Source: Candidatus Brachybacter algidus
GTDB taxonomy: Bacteria > Bacteroidota > Bacteroidia > Chitinophagales > Saprospiraceae
Direction: 5' to 3'
NCBI GenBank assembly: GCA_016711705.1
Contig: JADJSK010000013.1
Span: forward strand, 427,195 to 491,194
Length of the DNA: 64,000 nucleotides
Part shown: positions 18,781 to 28,012 of the stretch, one piece after another
Numbering within the stretch: the first letter of the stretch is position 1
How the letters are laid out: each line of letters starts with the position of its first letter
The notes under the pieces: model-generated
What the model was told of the DNA's origin: nothing
Seen by the model: the letters and a program-made list of their open reading frames with translations, nothing else
Databases searched by the model: none
Made by a program: the position numbers and the translations under genes

Positions 18781-19808
18781 AACGTGAATAATGGTTAAGC
18801 AACATTCAAATATACCTCTTTGGAGAGTTCGGTCGTGCTTAATTTAATGCTAGGTTTTTTAGGAAAGAAATGATATGCACAGAGGGCAGAAATCGCATTG
18901 TTCAAAAATCCTTGCAGAGCTCTATGTCTGGTGTGCTGTATGTTACATTGGTTTTTCAATTCGTCATTGACACATTCTATTAGGGCTCGTTTTCTCAGCA
19001 GCACCTTATCGTTATCAGATAAGTTCATAGACTTCATGTTTTTACGTCTTTTAAAGATCAAGTCTACACCATCATTCCATAGGAATTGGGCTAGTTTATC
19101 AGATATATATCCTCTGTCGCCGAAGAGTTTTCCGAAAACTTCTTTTACCATTACGGAGAGAATGTCTTGATTCCTGTCATCTACATTTGCCTGGACAGGT
19201 AGAAGTTCAACAACTCACCTTTGTCATTAATGATCAGGTGAAGTTTAAACCCAAAAAACCAGCCCATTGTGCTTTTAGATTTAGTCGCAAAACCTTTGAA
19301 AACCTTGTTCTGCTTTTCTCTTTTTATGTGACAAACATTTAAGGTTGTTGAGTCAATAAAGCTAATTCCGGTGCATGCTCCCAAACATCTGTTTTTCAAA
19401 ACATCAACAATGGAACAAAAAGTCGGTTTTGTGTCTGATTAAATCGCTCATATGTAACCAATCCAGGAAACAGATCTCTCCAATGAACTAAAACCAATTC
19501 ATTATAGTATCTTTTAAAATTGGTATAAGAACTCAAATGAAAGCAAATGTAAATCGTCATCTTTTCTGATAGACACATTGATGATTTTCGATTTCTGAAT
19601 TTCTTATTTCCAGTTGAAATAGCCCTTTTGCACTCAATTTCATCAAATCCTTTGCAAAAATCGTCAACAGTAATGAAAATTTCTATAACTTTGTGCTTAT
19701 CCATAGGAGAATTATTTGATTTATATCGTTGTTTGTCAGACACTAATATATTAAATATTCTCCTATTTTTATAATATTTAGCCTTTTTTCTTATCCATTA
19801 TTCACGTT
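18781..19808 (-). mobile_element. IS982-family insertion sequence, copy 1 (defective)
   Basis: The element is 1028 bp. Its terminal inverted repeats begin AACGTGAATAATGG at the left and end CCATTATTCACGTT at the right. AACT on both sides (18777-18780 and 19809-19812) is a likely target duplication. The same element recurs inverted at 60396-61421. It sits exactly between the stop codons of the DUF3472 gene and the convergent yhhN-type gene. Confidence 0.92.
18795..19743 (-). pseudogene. IS982 transposase, frameshifted
   Basis: The coding region is split into three frames: 19743-19396, 19399-19181 and 19151-18795. The pieces together give a complete IS982-type DDE transposase: CTGISFIDSTTLNVCH (first Asp), GWFFGFKLHLIINDKGEL, FGDRGYISDKL (second Asp), then KRALIECVNDELKNQ (Glu) and QHTRHRA. 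One break, at about 19395, is a TTTT run where the other copy has TTTTT. The second, at the ...YLSRQM-stop position, is shared with the other copy. The element is not expected to make active transposase unless the frameshift is programmed. Confidence 0.88.
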
Positions 19809-19810
19809 AA

Positions 19811-20482
19811 CTATTCTTTTTCCAATGCCCCCCTCGTTATATAATACTGAGCCAGCATATAAGTGGACATAATTATTATACCTGAATAAGCATACGACTT
19901 AGCAAACTTGTCAATAGCGAGTGCCGTATCTGATACAAGAAAAAAGATCGCACCCAGGAAGATCATTATAAAACTGACCCTGCTAACCATTCCATATCTA
20001 TTCATGGCGAAAATGGCCATAATCGAAATGATTATCGCATAGCACAATACTGGTATTTTCAGATCACCAAGACCAGGAGACAAATAATTAAACAATGAAA
20101 TGCAGAAGATACCAAAGACCAAAACTGCTATCAAGAATAAGACTTTATTATGAGTTATTTTTTGCTTAAAATCAAGGTAAAATGCAGTTATATAACTTAA
20201 TTGAGCCAATAAAAATGCCACTAATCCTGCAATGAAAAAATTGGGATTCTTATCCACCATCATTAATAAAATATCGCCAATCAATGAAAAAATTAATCCT
20301 GCAAAAATCCTTTTTTGAAAAGCATTTGACAGATGAGTGACATTATAAACATAAAGTAAAAGTGATCCGGCGATCATTGGTTTGGTGATGCTGACCAACA
20401 TAGAATATTCCATAGCGATGCCGCTAAGGTGCAGGACGAAAATGAAAGCAAATAAAATGCTAAATGAGTTGTGTTTCAACAT
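19811..20482 (-). CDS. YhhN/TMEM86-family lysoplasmalogenase
   Basis: The protein has 223 residues with about eight membrane helices. Family landmarks are ITKPMIAGSLLLYVY, SLIGDILLMM, AGLVAFLLAQLSYI, PVLCYAIIISIMAIFA, FFLVSDTALAIDKF and TYMLAQYYITRGAL. YhhN/TMEM86 proteins hydrolyse the vinyl-ether bond of lysoplasmalogens. Its start lies 23 bp inside the upstream hydroxylase gene, so the two are translationally linked. Its natural stop is immediately beside the IS982 target duplication. The family is secure; the actual substrate in this organism is inferred. Confidence 0.85.
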   Translation of the reverse strand: MLKHNSFSILFAFIFVLHLSGIAMEYSMLVSITKPMIAGSLLLYVYNVTHLSNAFQKRIFAGLIFSLIGDILLMMVDKNPNFFIAGLVAFLLAQLSYITAFYLDFKQKITHNKVLFLIAVLVFGIFCISLFNYLSPGLGDLKIPVLCYAIIISIMAIFAMNRYGMVSRVSFIMIFLGAIFFLVSDTALAIDKFAKSYAYSGIIIMSTYMLAQYYITRGALEKE

Positions 20483-21713
20483 GTTTTTGATTTTGAATTC
20501 GAAAGAACCAGATTAGCGATATAATCTGTATTATGATGAATAAAATTGAAATAAGAATAAAATTTGGAATGTTTAAGAACACAAATATTAGTGAAAGAGA
20601 AGAAACCAATCTTATTATTTCGAAGTGTCTCAGCCAAACATTCCGCTCGAAAAGTGCGCCACAACTGATGAGTGTAGCCATAATAAATATTGCACTTAAT
20701 ACATTTTGAGCAGCAGTCATTTTTTCAAAAAGAAATAACATAGCTGAGCCTGCAACCAACGCTACCACGAACTGAAGTAAGCTGTATGCCGCCCAATTAT
20801 TGCCCGACCAAGCATCGTATTTCTTATAATTCTCTTTGTCTATCTCTGGTGCTGACTGATATCCTCCCAGGTATTCAGGCTGCCAGCCAGGTGCATGTAC
20901 ATAGACACCAATTTTATCTTTAAACCCTTTCGCTTTAGATGACATTCTGAACAGATCAATCCAGTAGTGAAAATTAGCCCATACCGGATTCCAACTGTCA
21001 AGAGGTTTTGTGATGCCATAGTAAACAGCCTCTTCTTCTTTCTGAAAAGTACCGAACATTCTGTCCCAAATAATAAGTGTGCCGGCATGATTTTTATCAA
21101 TGTACTTTGGATTGGAGCCATGGTGCACTCTGTGATGCGAAGGTGTATTGATGATATATTCCAAGAATCCCATCGACTTAATAGCCCGGGTATGAATCCA
21201 GAATTGGTAAAGTGTATTAAATGAACTAATAGGGTCAAAGCCAAGAAATGCCAGCGGCAAGTAAAAAACCCAGGAGAACCACCCCTGAAACCAAGATTGA
21301 CGTAGCGCAACTGACAGATTGTATTCCTCAGATTGATGGTGCACGATGTGTGAAGCCCATAGTCCGTTCACTTGATGACTCATTCGATGAAACCAATAAT
21401 AGAAAAAGTCAACACCAATAAAAAGAAGTATCCAGACAAGAACGGTAGAAGGAAGATCAAAAAAGCGTAGATGCTCGTAGATATATTTATATCCAAAGAA
21501 TACGGCAGTTTTCATGAAAATTCCAGTTACTTGCTGTCCTATGCCCTGGCTAAGATTTGAGATGGAATCGTTTAGTCTGTAATATTTTAATTTATGAAAA
21601 TAGGTGTAGGCAAGCTCAATTCCGATTAACAGGAAGAAGATCGGTATGGAAAGCGCAATGTAATCGACTTTCATTGAATGAATGTTTTTTTCAAAAATAC
21701 TCAATTCTTTCAA
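20460..21713 (-). CDS. sterol desaturase/fatty acid hydroxylase superfamily, alkylglycerol monooxygenase-like
   Basis: The protein has 417 residues. It is a membrane di-iron enzyme with the histidine clusters HRMSH (109-113), HIVHH (122-126) and HHRVHH (193-198). The surrounding VDFFYYWFHRMSHQVNGLWA, NTPSHHRVHHGSNPKYIDKN and NHAGTLIIWDRMFGTFQ fit the TMEM195/AGMO-like branch, which cleaves ether bonds of alkylglycerols. The last ~110 residues form an extra set of membrane helices. The yhhN-type gene overlaps its 3' end. A general sterol-desaturase-like hydroxylase is the safe call; AGMO activity is an inference supported by the lysoplasmalogenase partner. Confidence 0.85.
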   Translation of the reverse strand: MKELSIFEKNIHSMKVDYIALSIPIFFLLIGIELAYTYFHKLKYYRLNDSISNLSQGIGQQVTGIFMKTAVFFGYKYIYEHLRFFDLPSTVLVWILLFIGVDFFYYWFHRMSHQVNGLWASHIVHHQSEEYNLSVALRQSWFQGWFSWVFYLPLAFLGFDPISSFNTLYQFWIHTRAIKSMGFLEYIINTPSHHRVHHGSNPKYIDKNHAGTLIIWDRMFGTFQKEEEAVYYGITKPLDSWNPVWANFHYWIDLFRMSSKAKGFKDKIGVYVHAPGWQPEYLGGYQSAPEIDKENYKKYDAWSGNNWAAYSLLQFVVALVAGSAMLFLFEKMTAAQNVLSAIFIMATLISCGALFERNVWLRHFEIIRLVSSLSLIFVFLNIPNFILISILFIIIQIISLIWFFRIQNQKHVETQLI

Positions 21714-21793
21714 CTTAAGTTATTAATGTGTTTGCCACAAGAATAATTCATATTTTTTGTCTAACTTTTATTCAGTTTTATCGTTTAATCTCC

Positions 21794-22201
21794 ATGGAAA
21801 AGAATATCCAACAAAATCTTATTTTATTTGATGGTGTATGCAATCTTTGCAACGGTTTTGTGCAATTTGTCATACGTCATGATAAGAAGAAAAAATTTAA
21901 ATTTTCATCATTGCAGTCCTCCTTTTCTCAAGCATTGATCGCAGAAAATTATCCGGAATTAAAAGAAATGAAGACCATCGCATATATTACAAATGGGGAA
22001 ATGATGGTCAGATCTACCGCAGCGTTATATATATTAAAAGACCTTGGAGGCATTTTTTCGTTGACTTTTGGTGCGATGATCATCCCTGCTTTTATACGAG
22101 ATTTTTTCTATAATTGGTTGTCAGCGAGGAGGTATAAATTTTTTGGAAAGTCAGCTGTATGTATGGTTCCGACAGCAGAATTGAGGGAAAGATTTTTTTG
22201 A
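21794..22201 (+). CDS. DCC-family thiol-disulfide oxidoreductase (DUF393)
   Basis: From the ATG at 21794 the protein has 135 residues and begins with the DCC motif, LILFDGVCNLCNGFVQFVI (DxxCxxC). Then come FSSLQSS, ARST-like VRSTAALYIL, GGIFSL and a C-terminal YNWLSARRYKFFG, the usual order in this family. DCC proteins are thioredoxin-like and probably handle thiols. The frame is open to a GTG at 21728, but the family begins near the later ATG. It is divergent from the ether-lipid gene pair. Confidence 0.85.
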   Translation: MEKNIQQNLILFDGVCNLCNGFVQFVIRHDKKKKFKFSSLQSSFSQALIAENYPELKEMKTIAYITNGEMMVRSTAALYILKDLGGIFSLTFGAMIIPAFIRDFFYNWLSARRYKFFGKSAVCMVPTAELRERFF

Positions 22202-22277
22202 GGGAAATGAAAAATTTCAGCATATAATTTGTTAGCAATTTACGCTCTCCAAATTATTACTTTCAGGGAGCAAACAA

Positions 22278-22721
22278 TTATACCGACCAAAAATAATAAT
22301 TATGATCTTCATCCAGTTTGAATCCTGCTTTTGGATAAAGAGCATTTCCAGGAATATTTGTTCTAGCTGTTTCGAGCGAAATACCAATAACTTTCGTTTC
22401 TAAAGCAAGCTGCTTTGCTCTATCTAATAGCAAGTTAGAGATCTTCAATCCACGATAGTCCGGATGTAAATAAAGATCATTTAGCAACCAGATTCTATTC
22501 ATATTAGTAGAGGAAAAAAGCGGATATAACTGAGTAAAACCTACAATTATTCGTGTTGTACGGGCGATATAAATTACAGATTCTTCCTTTATGATTCGCT
22601 CTGATAAGAAGAATGCTGCACCTTCCAAATCCGTTGCTTTACCATAAAATACTCGATAAGCGTCGAATAATAATGATAGCTCCTCCAGATCAGCAATATT
22701 TGCTCTTGTTATCTCAGTCAT
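22278..22721 (-). CDS. GNAT-family N-acetyltransferase
   Basis: The protein has 147 residues. The GNAT core is visible: IVGFTQLYPLFSS (beta 2-3), IWLLNDLYLHPDYRGLKISN (beta 4 and the acetyl-CoA loop; RGLKIS stands for the usual RGxGxG/A), LLLDRAKQLA and NALYPKAGFK (beta 6-7). It transfers an acetyl group from acetyl-CoA to an unknown amine. The gene stands alone; a MITE-like repeat begins about 50 bp upstream. Confidence 0.82.
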   Translation of the reverse strand: MTEITRANIADLEELSLLFDAYRVFYGKATDLEGAAFFLSERIIKEESVIYIARTTRIIVGFTQLYPLFSSTNMNRIWLLNDLYLHPDYRGLKISNLLLDRAKQLALETKVIGISLETARTNIPGNALYPKAGFKLDEDHNYYFWSV

Positions 22722-22773
22722 ATTGATACTTTATTGCCTTTGAAGTAAAAGACTTTTGTCGATCCGACCTTAG

Positions 22774-23036
22774 TTACTCAAGTTTCAGCAGTTAAGAAAC
22801 AAAGGTAGATTGGTGATGTTAGATGTTAGATGGAGCTTAGTCAATTGATTCATATTTTTTCTTTAATAGGTTTATTAGAAAAAATAGCCATGTGATTGAT
22901 GGATCCCGCAGTTGCGGGACTAAAATCTACTCCGCCATCACTTCGTTTGTCAGACAAGCTTCTAACATCTAACATTTTATTAAAATTTAAATTATTTCTT
23001 CAAAAATGAAAATTTGACTACCGAAACTTAAGTTAG
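22774..23036. repeat. MITE-like repeat, family 2, uninterrupted copy
   Basis: The left end ACTCAAGTTTCAGCAGTTAA is the imperfect inverse of the right end (the complement of the right end reads AACTTAAGTTTCGGTAGTCA). Internal GGTAGATTGGTGATGTTAGA matches the split copy at 11390-11976. The remaining gap to 23242 holds CTCACC-type microrepeats and a 35-bp block (23177-23211) that recurs inverted at 34779-34813 with one mismatch. No gene is seen. Confidence 0.7.
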
Positions 23037-23242
23037 TTACCTAAGTTATTTTTTGAGTTTAATTAATTTTGAATTATTCTTTCAATTAAATAACGACCAA
23101 TTAAACACATCCATTTCGCCAACAAATTCAAATCCTACTTTTCTATTTAAACGCCAGCCTCATCTCCTCACCTTTATCACCCTGCCGCCGCTTTGGCTTT
23201 GGCAGGCAAGCTTCTCACCTTCTCACCTTCTCACTTTTTCAC

Positions 23243-25471
23243 CTAAATTTTTACCACCTTCACAACTTTCTGATAATTGATTTCCAAAATGTAAACTCCT
23301 GGTGATAAATTTGATGTCGAAATAGTTTTGGAACCATCATTGGAGGAAAGCATCACCCGGCCATTTACATCAATAATTCTTAAGCTATTTATTTTATGTT
23401 CACTGTCGACCGTGATTTTATCATTAAATGGATTTGGATACACATTCACTCTAAAGTCATTGGAAGTTTTCGTCGCCAGGCTCACTGAATTTTCAGCATT
23501 GTAAGTTGGATCGAGTTCTGCAAAACTTCCTGTTCCATTAGGATATCTGCCATATGTTTTTTCTTCACCAAGAATAGGAAAAGTTACTTGGTCGAGGACA
23601 GTTCCATTAGCATCACTCAAAGCTACAGATTCACCTGATGCAGATAATTTGAAATTACAATGCAGCCCGGCCTGCTCCTGATCTTCATCGGCCCAAATAA
23701 TCAGGTAAGAATTCGGAGCAATAGTGGCTGAAGGAAAAGTCCATTTGTCTAAAGCATCCAATTTATCACTCAATTTATAGTTTTCAAGATTGATAGTCGC
23801 ATCACTATTGTTATACAATTCGATCCAATCATCATATTCTCCATCCTGATCTTGAATAGTTTTAGTATTAGAGGCCATTATTTCATTAATGACCAAACCA
23901 CCTGCACTTAAAGTTATAGAGTGAAATTCATGCTCTGCGCGCACTGGTGAAAAGATACCTGCATTATCGTTTTCTGAATAAATGTAGAATTGAATGGGTC
24001 TGCTGATGCCATTGCTAAAGACCTTACCGAAAATACCATCTCCTGCCATGCCATCATCGTTAAGACCATCATCTAAAAGCTGAATTTTGGTAAATAATTC
24101 AGATCCATCATGTCTGTATGCTACAAAGCTATTTGTCGCGTCAGAAATATTAGCAATAATAGAAAACGCAGTATTTGTAACAACTTTTGAAGGGAAGAGA
24201 AGATCCGTGATTGCAGGAGGCAGAGCCGTAAATGCTGTATTTGTTTCTAAATAAGCTTTTCTTACTTCCATTAATTCGGTGATACCGCAAAAACTTTGGC
24301 CACCGCCGCCGCTGCCACTTATTGAGGTATTGAGGTTATTCAAAAATTTAGTATAAGAATAAGTACTGTTAATATCTAATTTGACATCCGGTGCAATTAA
24401 ATCCTGCATGACCTGACCTCTTTGTGCATACAATCCTGAAGTGATCTGTTCCTCCAGCATCGTTTTACAATGGGCTATATACATTCTTTTATAAGTAGGA
24501 TTGGTGAAAAGTGTATTTACAAGTGGCCAATTGCTGTCATTTTCTCGTAAATAAGGTGTCATATTCTGCATTTTAGTCAAACTATTACCACCCTGGCCAC
24601 CGGTGCTGATCATGGAGAAAGCTCCAAAACTCATATTGAGATCCCAGATGACCGGTTTCATGCGCCCTAAATAATCCTTGATCATATAGTAATTCTGTCT
24701 GAATGGTCCAGTATAACTATCCAGATTGACTACGACATTATTGAAAGCCAGCATCCAAAGCGCCCTATCCACATCAAGGTATTTATCGATTTCTCCACCA
24801 TCTTTTGAAAGATGATTACAAAATCCAGCCAGATCATTCCAGCCATAATCAGACTTCATTTCATAATAACTGAAATAATCTGAGCTGTCTTCAGAATAAT
24901 ATTTTAAAGAAGACCCATCCCCAAATACTGATAACGGATTGCACTTGACCCTTGTATTATCGTCATTAGCATATAAATATCTTTCCTGAAAGTCACCATC
25001 GATAGACTCTGAAGAGGAGAATACGCCGTAAAATTTATCATTGATGTAAACCCTTGCAAAATTAGAAAGAGGTGCTTCTGTGTAATTGCGCAGTAATTCA
25101 TAGGATAAAACTTCTCTCAAAGCACTTGGGTCATTGCGTCCGCTCGCTAATTTAAGTGTCTCCCATCCTTGATAGTTCTGTTTTTTTACATGATCCAATT
25201 TTATATTGAGTGGATTTTTTGCATTTGAGGGGTTATATGTACTATTTCCTTTAAACTGCACACCGCAGCTATCCATGTTAATACCATTAATACTTACTGT
25301 ACCTATCAGTCTTTCATCTAAATCATTGGAATAGTTTGCATCCATGATTTGATCCCAGTTGTTTTCGACAAATGATATACGGATCTCTGTGATGTGCGCT
25401 ACGTCATAAAGACCCTGAGCGTTAGAACGGAAGAAAGAAATACATAGAAGTAAGTAAAGAAAATGCTTCAT
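23243..25471 (-). CDS. CotH-like kinase / lamin-tail domain protein with T9SS sorting domain
   Basis: The protein has 742 residues with signal peptide MKHFLYLLLCISFFRSNAQ. Residues about 25-330 form a CotH-type domain (CGVQFKGNSTYN, NPLNIKLDH, LKLASGRNDPSALREVL, YGVFSSSESID, MKPVIWDLNMSFG). A lamin-tail domain follows at about 540-650 (LVINEIMASNTKTI, DWIELYNNSDATINLENY, KWTFPSATIAPNSYLIIWA). The last ~75 residues (VYPNPFNDKITVDSEHK to YQKVVKVVKI) are a type A T9SS sorting signal. CotH proteins are secreted atypical kinases in other systems; activity here is untested. It is the last gene of the sigma-factor unit, 13 bp after the Spy-like gene. Confidence 0.88.
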   Translation of the reverse strand: MKHFLYLLLCISFFRSNAQGLYDVAHITEIRISFVENNWDQIMDANYSNDLDERLIGTVSINGINMDSCGVQFKGNSTYNPSNAKNPLNIKLDHVKKQNYQGWETLKLASGRNDPSALREVLSYELLRNYTEAPLSNFARVYINDKFYGVFSSSESIDGDFQERYLYANDDNTRVKCNPLSVFGDGSSLKYYSEDSSDYFSYYEMKSDYGWNDLAGFCNHLSKDGGEIDKYLDVDRALWMLAFNNVVVNLDSYTGPFRQNYYMIKDYLGRMKPVIWDLNMSFGAFSMISTGGQGGNSLTKMQNMTPYLRENDSNWPLVNTLFTNPTYKRMYIAHCKTMLEEQITSGLYAQRGQVMQDLIAPDVKLDINSTYSYTKFLNNLNTSISGSGGGGQSFCGITELMEVRKAYLETNTAFTALPPAITDLLFPSKVVTNTAFSIIANISDATNSFVAYRHDGSELFTKIQLLDDGLNDDGMAGDGIFGKVFSNGISRPIQFYIYSENDNAGIFSPVRAEHEFHSITLSAGGLVINEIMASNTKTIQDQDGEYDDWIELYNNSDATINLENYKLSDKLDALDKWTFPSATIAPNSYLIIWADEDQEQAGLHCNFKLSASGESVALSDANGTVLDQVTFPILGEEKTYGRYPNGTGSFAELDPTYNAENSVSLATKTSNDFRVNVYPNPFNDKITVDSEHKINSLRIIDVNGRVMLSSNDGSKTISTSNLSPGVYILEINYQKVVKVVKI

Positions 25472-25484
25472 AAAAATGATATTT

Positions 25485-25937
25485 TTAGAAATTAGGCGAT
25501 CTTTTTGGGCCTCCTTTTTTTCTGGTTTTTAAATTGTCGATATATAGTTTTTTCTGATCAGCATTTAGGATGCTTAAGATTCTTCTATGATGGTCAAACA
25601 TTGATTTTTCAAAATTAACAGAATTTGCAGAAGCATGCCATAAAGAGTCACAATTATCTCCATTAGTCAGGCAAATCATCATTTTATCCCTGATATCATC
25701 AGAATTCTGGAACAAGGAGTCTCTCTGCTTTTCATGTTTTTCAAAAATCACAGTAAGTTCTTCTCTCTGTTTTGCATCAAGTTTCAGTTTTTCTGAAAGC
25801 CTGTTTATAATCATTTGGGCGGGAGGAGGACCGTCACGTCCTGGTCCGCGGGGCTTAATTAAAAGGAATATTAGTACTAAGTTTAATACAACTAGTACAA
25901 AAAAGCCGATTTTAAAAAAAGAAAGAGATGATCTCAT
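25485..25937 (-). CDS. Spy/CpxP-like periplasmic protein
   Basis: The protein has 150 residues. One N-terminal membrane anchor (FFKIGFFVLVVLNLVLIFL) is followed by a Pro/Gly linker (KPRGPGRDGPPPAQ) and a helical domain with LDAKQREELTVIFEKH and a second LNADQKKLYIDNL-type motif. This is the two-motif layout of the Spy/CpxP/heavy-metal-sensor fold. Such proteins act in the periplasm as chaperones or stress sensors. Its start overlaps the 94-residue membrane protein gene by 4 bp (ATGA), indicating cotranscription with the sigma factor. The two Cys (MICLTNGDNCD) could form a disulfide. Confidence 0.75.
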   Translation of the reverse strand: MRSSLSFFKIGFFVLVVLNLVLIFLLIKPRGPGRDGPPPAQMIINRLSEKLKLDAKQREELTVIFEKHEKQRDSLFQNSDDIRDKMMICLTNGDNCDSLWHASANSVNFEKSMFDHHRRILSILNADQKKLYIDNLKTRKKGGPKRSPNF

Positions 25938-26218
25938 GGATATTGTATTGTGACATCAGAAGTAAGTTCCTGATGAGTTGTTTCAATATAGGTAATATAG
26001 GTATTTGATGTTTTATCATTTGATTGCTCAAGTACTTCCACAGCCACAACTATATTCAGTAAAATTACGATAATCATAGCCGCCCATGCCCATCGGAATT
26101 TTTTTCTTTCATTCTGCCTATTGTTCAGAGTTGCAATGATTTGATCCTTAAGGTCGATTTCCGCTACTGGAGCAGGCCATTGTTCCAGCAGATTGAATAT
26201 ATTTTTTTCGTGTTCCAT
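25934..26218 (-). CDS. small single-pass membrane protein, possible anti-sigma factor
   Basis: The protein has 94 residues. A cytoplasmic N-terminus of about 43 residues (EHEKNIFNLLEQWPAP...) is followed by a basic stretch (NERKKFRW), one membrane helix (AWAAMIIVILLNIVVAVEVL) and a short outer tail. Its position directly after an ECF sigma gene and its topology suggest an anti-sigma role. I see no ASD zinc motif and the sequence is not recognisable beyond this. It overlaps the Spy-like gene by 4 bp. Confidence 0.65.
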   Translation of the reverse strand: MEHEKNIFNLLEQWPAPVAEIDLKDQIIATLNNRQNERKKFRWAWAAMIIVILLNIVVAVEVLEQSNDKTSNTYITYIETTHQELTSDVTIQYP

Positions 26219-26365
26219 ATTTTTGGGTTTTAGCGCATTGTCATTTTTTAAAATTGGCGATTTGTAATCAGTAATCTGTAATCAGTAATGTGTAATCAGA
26301 TTTTTCCCAAACAAAGTTATAAATAACCCCCCTCACCTCTTAACCTTCTCACCTTCTCACCTCCT

Positions 26366-26962
26366 TTAGTCTCTCTTTTTACCCTTTTCCCTCATTTCGG
26401 GATAAAATTTTGATATCTCTTCTTTTAAGATGGCTTTAGATCTTGTCAAAATTCCTTCGACCGCCTTTTCCGTAATATCCATAATTAATGCTATTTCTTT
26501 TTGAGATTTTGCTTCCATATATTTCAGAACAAACACAGTTTTATATTTGTCTGGCATTTTATCTAATGAGGTTGCTATAATTAAAGCATATTCTTTATTC
26601 TCTAGATGTTCGTAAGGGTTGAGTTGATCTTTGGTAGCTATGCTATCTTGAATAGAAAATATGGACAGAATACCTGAGGATTTGCGCTTTTTTGTTTGCT
26701 GTGCCCTTAATGCATCTAAACAGCTGGAGATAGCAATGCGATATATCCAGGTGGCTAAACTACTTTGTTGCTCAAAATTATTGATGGAATTAAAAATGGC
26801 GATAAATACTTCCTGTGTTTGATCCTCTGCCAAAGTACCATTCTTCAGAAAAGAATAGCAAGTATTATAGATCCGCTGCTGATATTTTTCGACAAGGATT
26901 TCAAATGCCGGAGGATGTCCGGATTGAAGTTCTCTTATGAAATCAGCTTCTTCTGACAGAAT
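26366..26962 (-). CDS. ECF RNA polymerase sigma factor (start codon non-canonical or unresolved)
   Basis: Region 2 is clear: FEILVEKYQQRIYNTCYSF, AEDQTQEVFIAIFNSI, LATWIYRIAISSCLDALRAQ. Region 4 follows: LDKMPDKYKTVFVLKYMEAK, SQKEIALIMDITEKAVEGIL. It directs RNA polymerase to a small regulon, probably including the genes just downstream. The first ordinary start (TTG at 26833) lies inside region 2 and would destroy the fold. The same frame stays open upstream to a stop at 26987-26989 and encodes the missing region 2.1 (IRELQSGHPPAFEILVEKYQ), but contains no ATG, GTG or TTG. ATT (ending at 26962) or a nearby CTG are candidate starts; an upstream indel is the alternative. Confidence 0.85.
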   Translation of the reverse strand: MLSEEADFIRELQSGHPPAFEILVEKYQQRIYNTCYSFLKNGTLAEDQTQEVFIAIFNSINNFEQQSSLATWIYRIAISSCLDALRAQQTKKRKSSGILSIFSIQDSIATKDQLNPYEHLENKEYALIIATSLDKMPDKYKTVFVLKYMEAKSQKEIALIMDITEKAVEGILTRSKAILKEEISKFYPEMREKGKKRD

Positions 26963-27175
26963 ATTCAGATTTAAATTATCAACGTATTAAGTGGTTAAAG
27001 TTATGAAAAATTGGAGATTGTTAGAGATATTAAATGTACTCAAATACTTTCAATGCTTTTGCCGTCATCTCCTGCATCGCTTTGAAATAAATTAAATTAT
27101 TCAAGCTGCTATTTAAAAACAAGATTCCTAAAAGTAAACAAAGGAAAAATATTATTTTGTTTCGTTATCCAATTT

Positions 27176-27859
27176 TCATTGATTTTTATCCAGATCTTTA
27201 AAAATAATATATTTAGTAAATTCAAAGGCATTTTGTAAAGCATAAGCATATTCCTCTGCACTCGGTCTTTTCTTCCATTCGCCTGTAATTGCGGAAGTAA
27301 ACCTACCTTTAGGAATCGTCAATCTCCATAGATATTGATTGCTCTTTCCTTCAACTATGTATGGAGACGCATTAATATATGCATATAAGTCTTTGCCTGA
27401 GCCCCATAAACCATATTCTACTACATCAATGACAAGCAATTCATCGACTCCATTTGCTTTACAATAATCTTTTATAAAATAAGGGTAGAAATTACCTTCT
27501 ACTTGGAGACTTACTAATTCCTCCACATTTATATTTCCTTGGATAATTTTTACTTTCTTTCCTCGTGCGCCAAAACTTTCCGCAAGACTCTTCTTCATTG
27601 TGATAAAAACATCAGAGATTAATATTGAATCGGAAATGTTTTTATTTCTTTTCTTCTGAACGCCATCTTCAATCAAATTTCCTGCAGCTCCCACAGCACT
27701 GAGACCATAATTATTATTTGGGTATTGACCAAATTTTGGTAAAACCGTAAATACAATCCCTAAAGTAGTTGGTTTGTCATAATAACCCTTTTGCATGGGT
27801 CTGCTAAAATTGCATGAGCTAATTAAGAGCGGAATTAGTAATAAAACAATTAACTTCAT
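27176..27859 (-). CDS. hypothetical lipoprotein
   Basis: The protein has 227 residues. The signal peptide MKLIVLLLIPLLISSC carries a lipobox Cys at 16, followed by NFSRPMQKGYYDKP. The rest is a mixed alpha/beta domain (VDELLVIDVVEYGLWGSG, YLWRLTIPKGRFTSA, EYAYALQNAFEFTKYI) with no family I recognise. It is not in an obvious operon; the sigma factor gene lies some 190 bp downstream on the same strand. Probably a membrane-anchored periplasmic protein of unknown role. Confidence 0.65.
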   Translation of the reverse strand: MKLIVLLLIPLLISSCNFSRPMQKGYYDKPTTLGIVFTVLPKFGQYPNNNYGLSAVGAAGNLIEDGVQKKRNKNISDSILISDVFITMKKSLAESFGARGKKVKIIQGNINVEELVSLQVEGNFYPYFIKDYCKANGVDELLVIDVVEYGLWGSGKDLYAYINASPYIVEGKSNQYLWRLTIPKGRFTSAITGEWKKRPSAEEYAYALQNAFEFTKYIIFKDLDKNQ

Positions 27860-28012
27860 TGATTACAAATTATTCATTTTAATGCCGTATTGATTGTCAT
27901 AATGTCACCGCCTTCGGGGTTCTTGAAAGAATTACATTCTATTTTTCTATAATAATGTCAACCTTTCAGGTTTTCAATTACGTATTACCTTATCACCCAT
28001 AACCTATCACTT

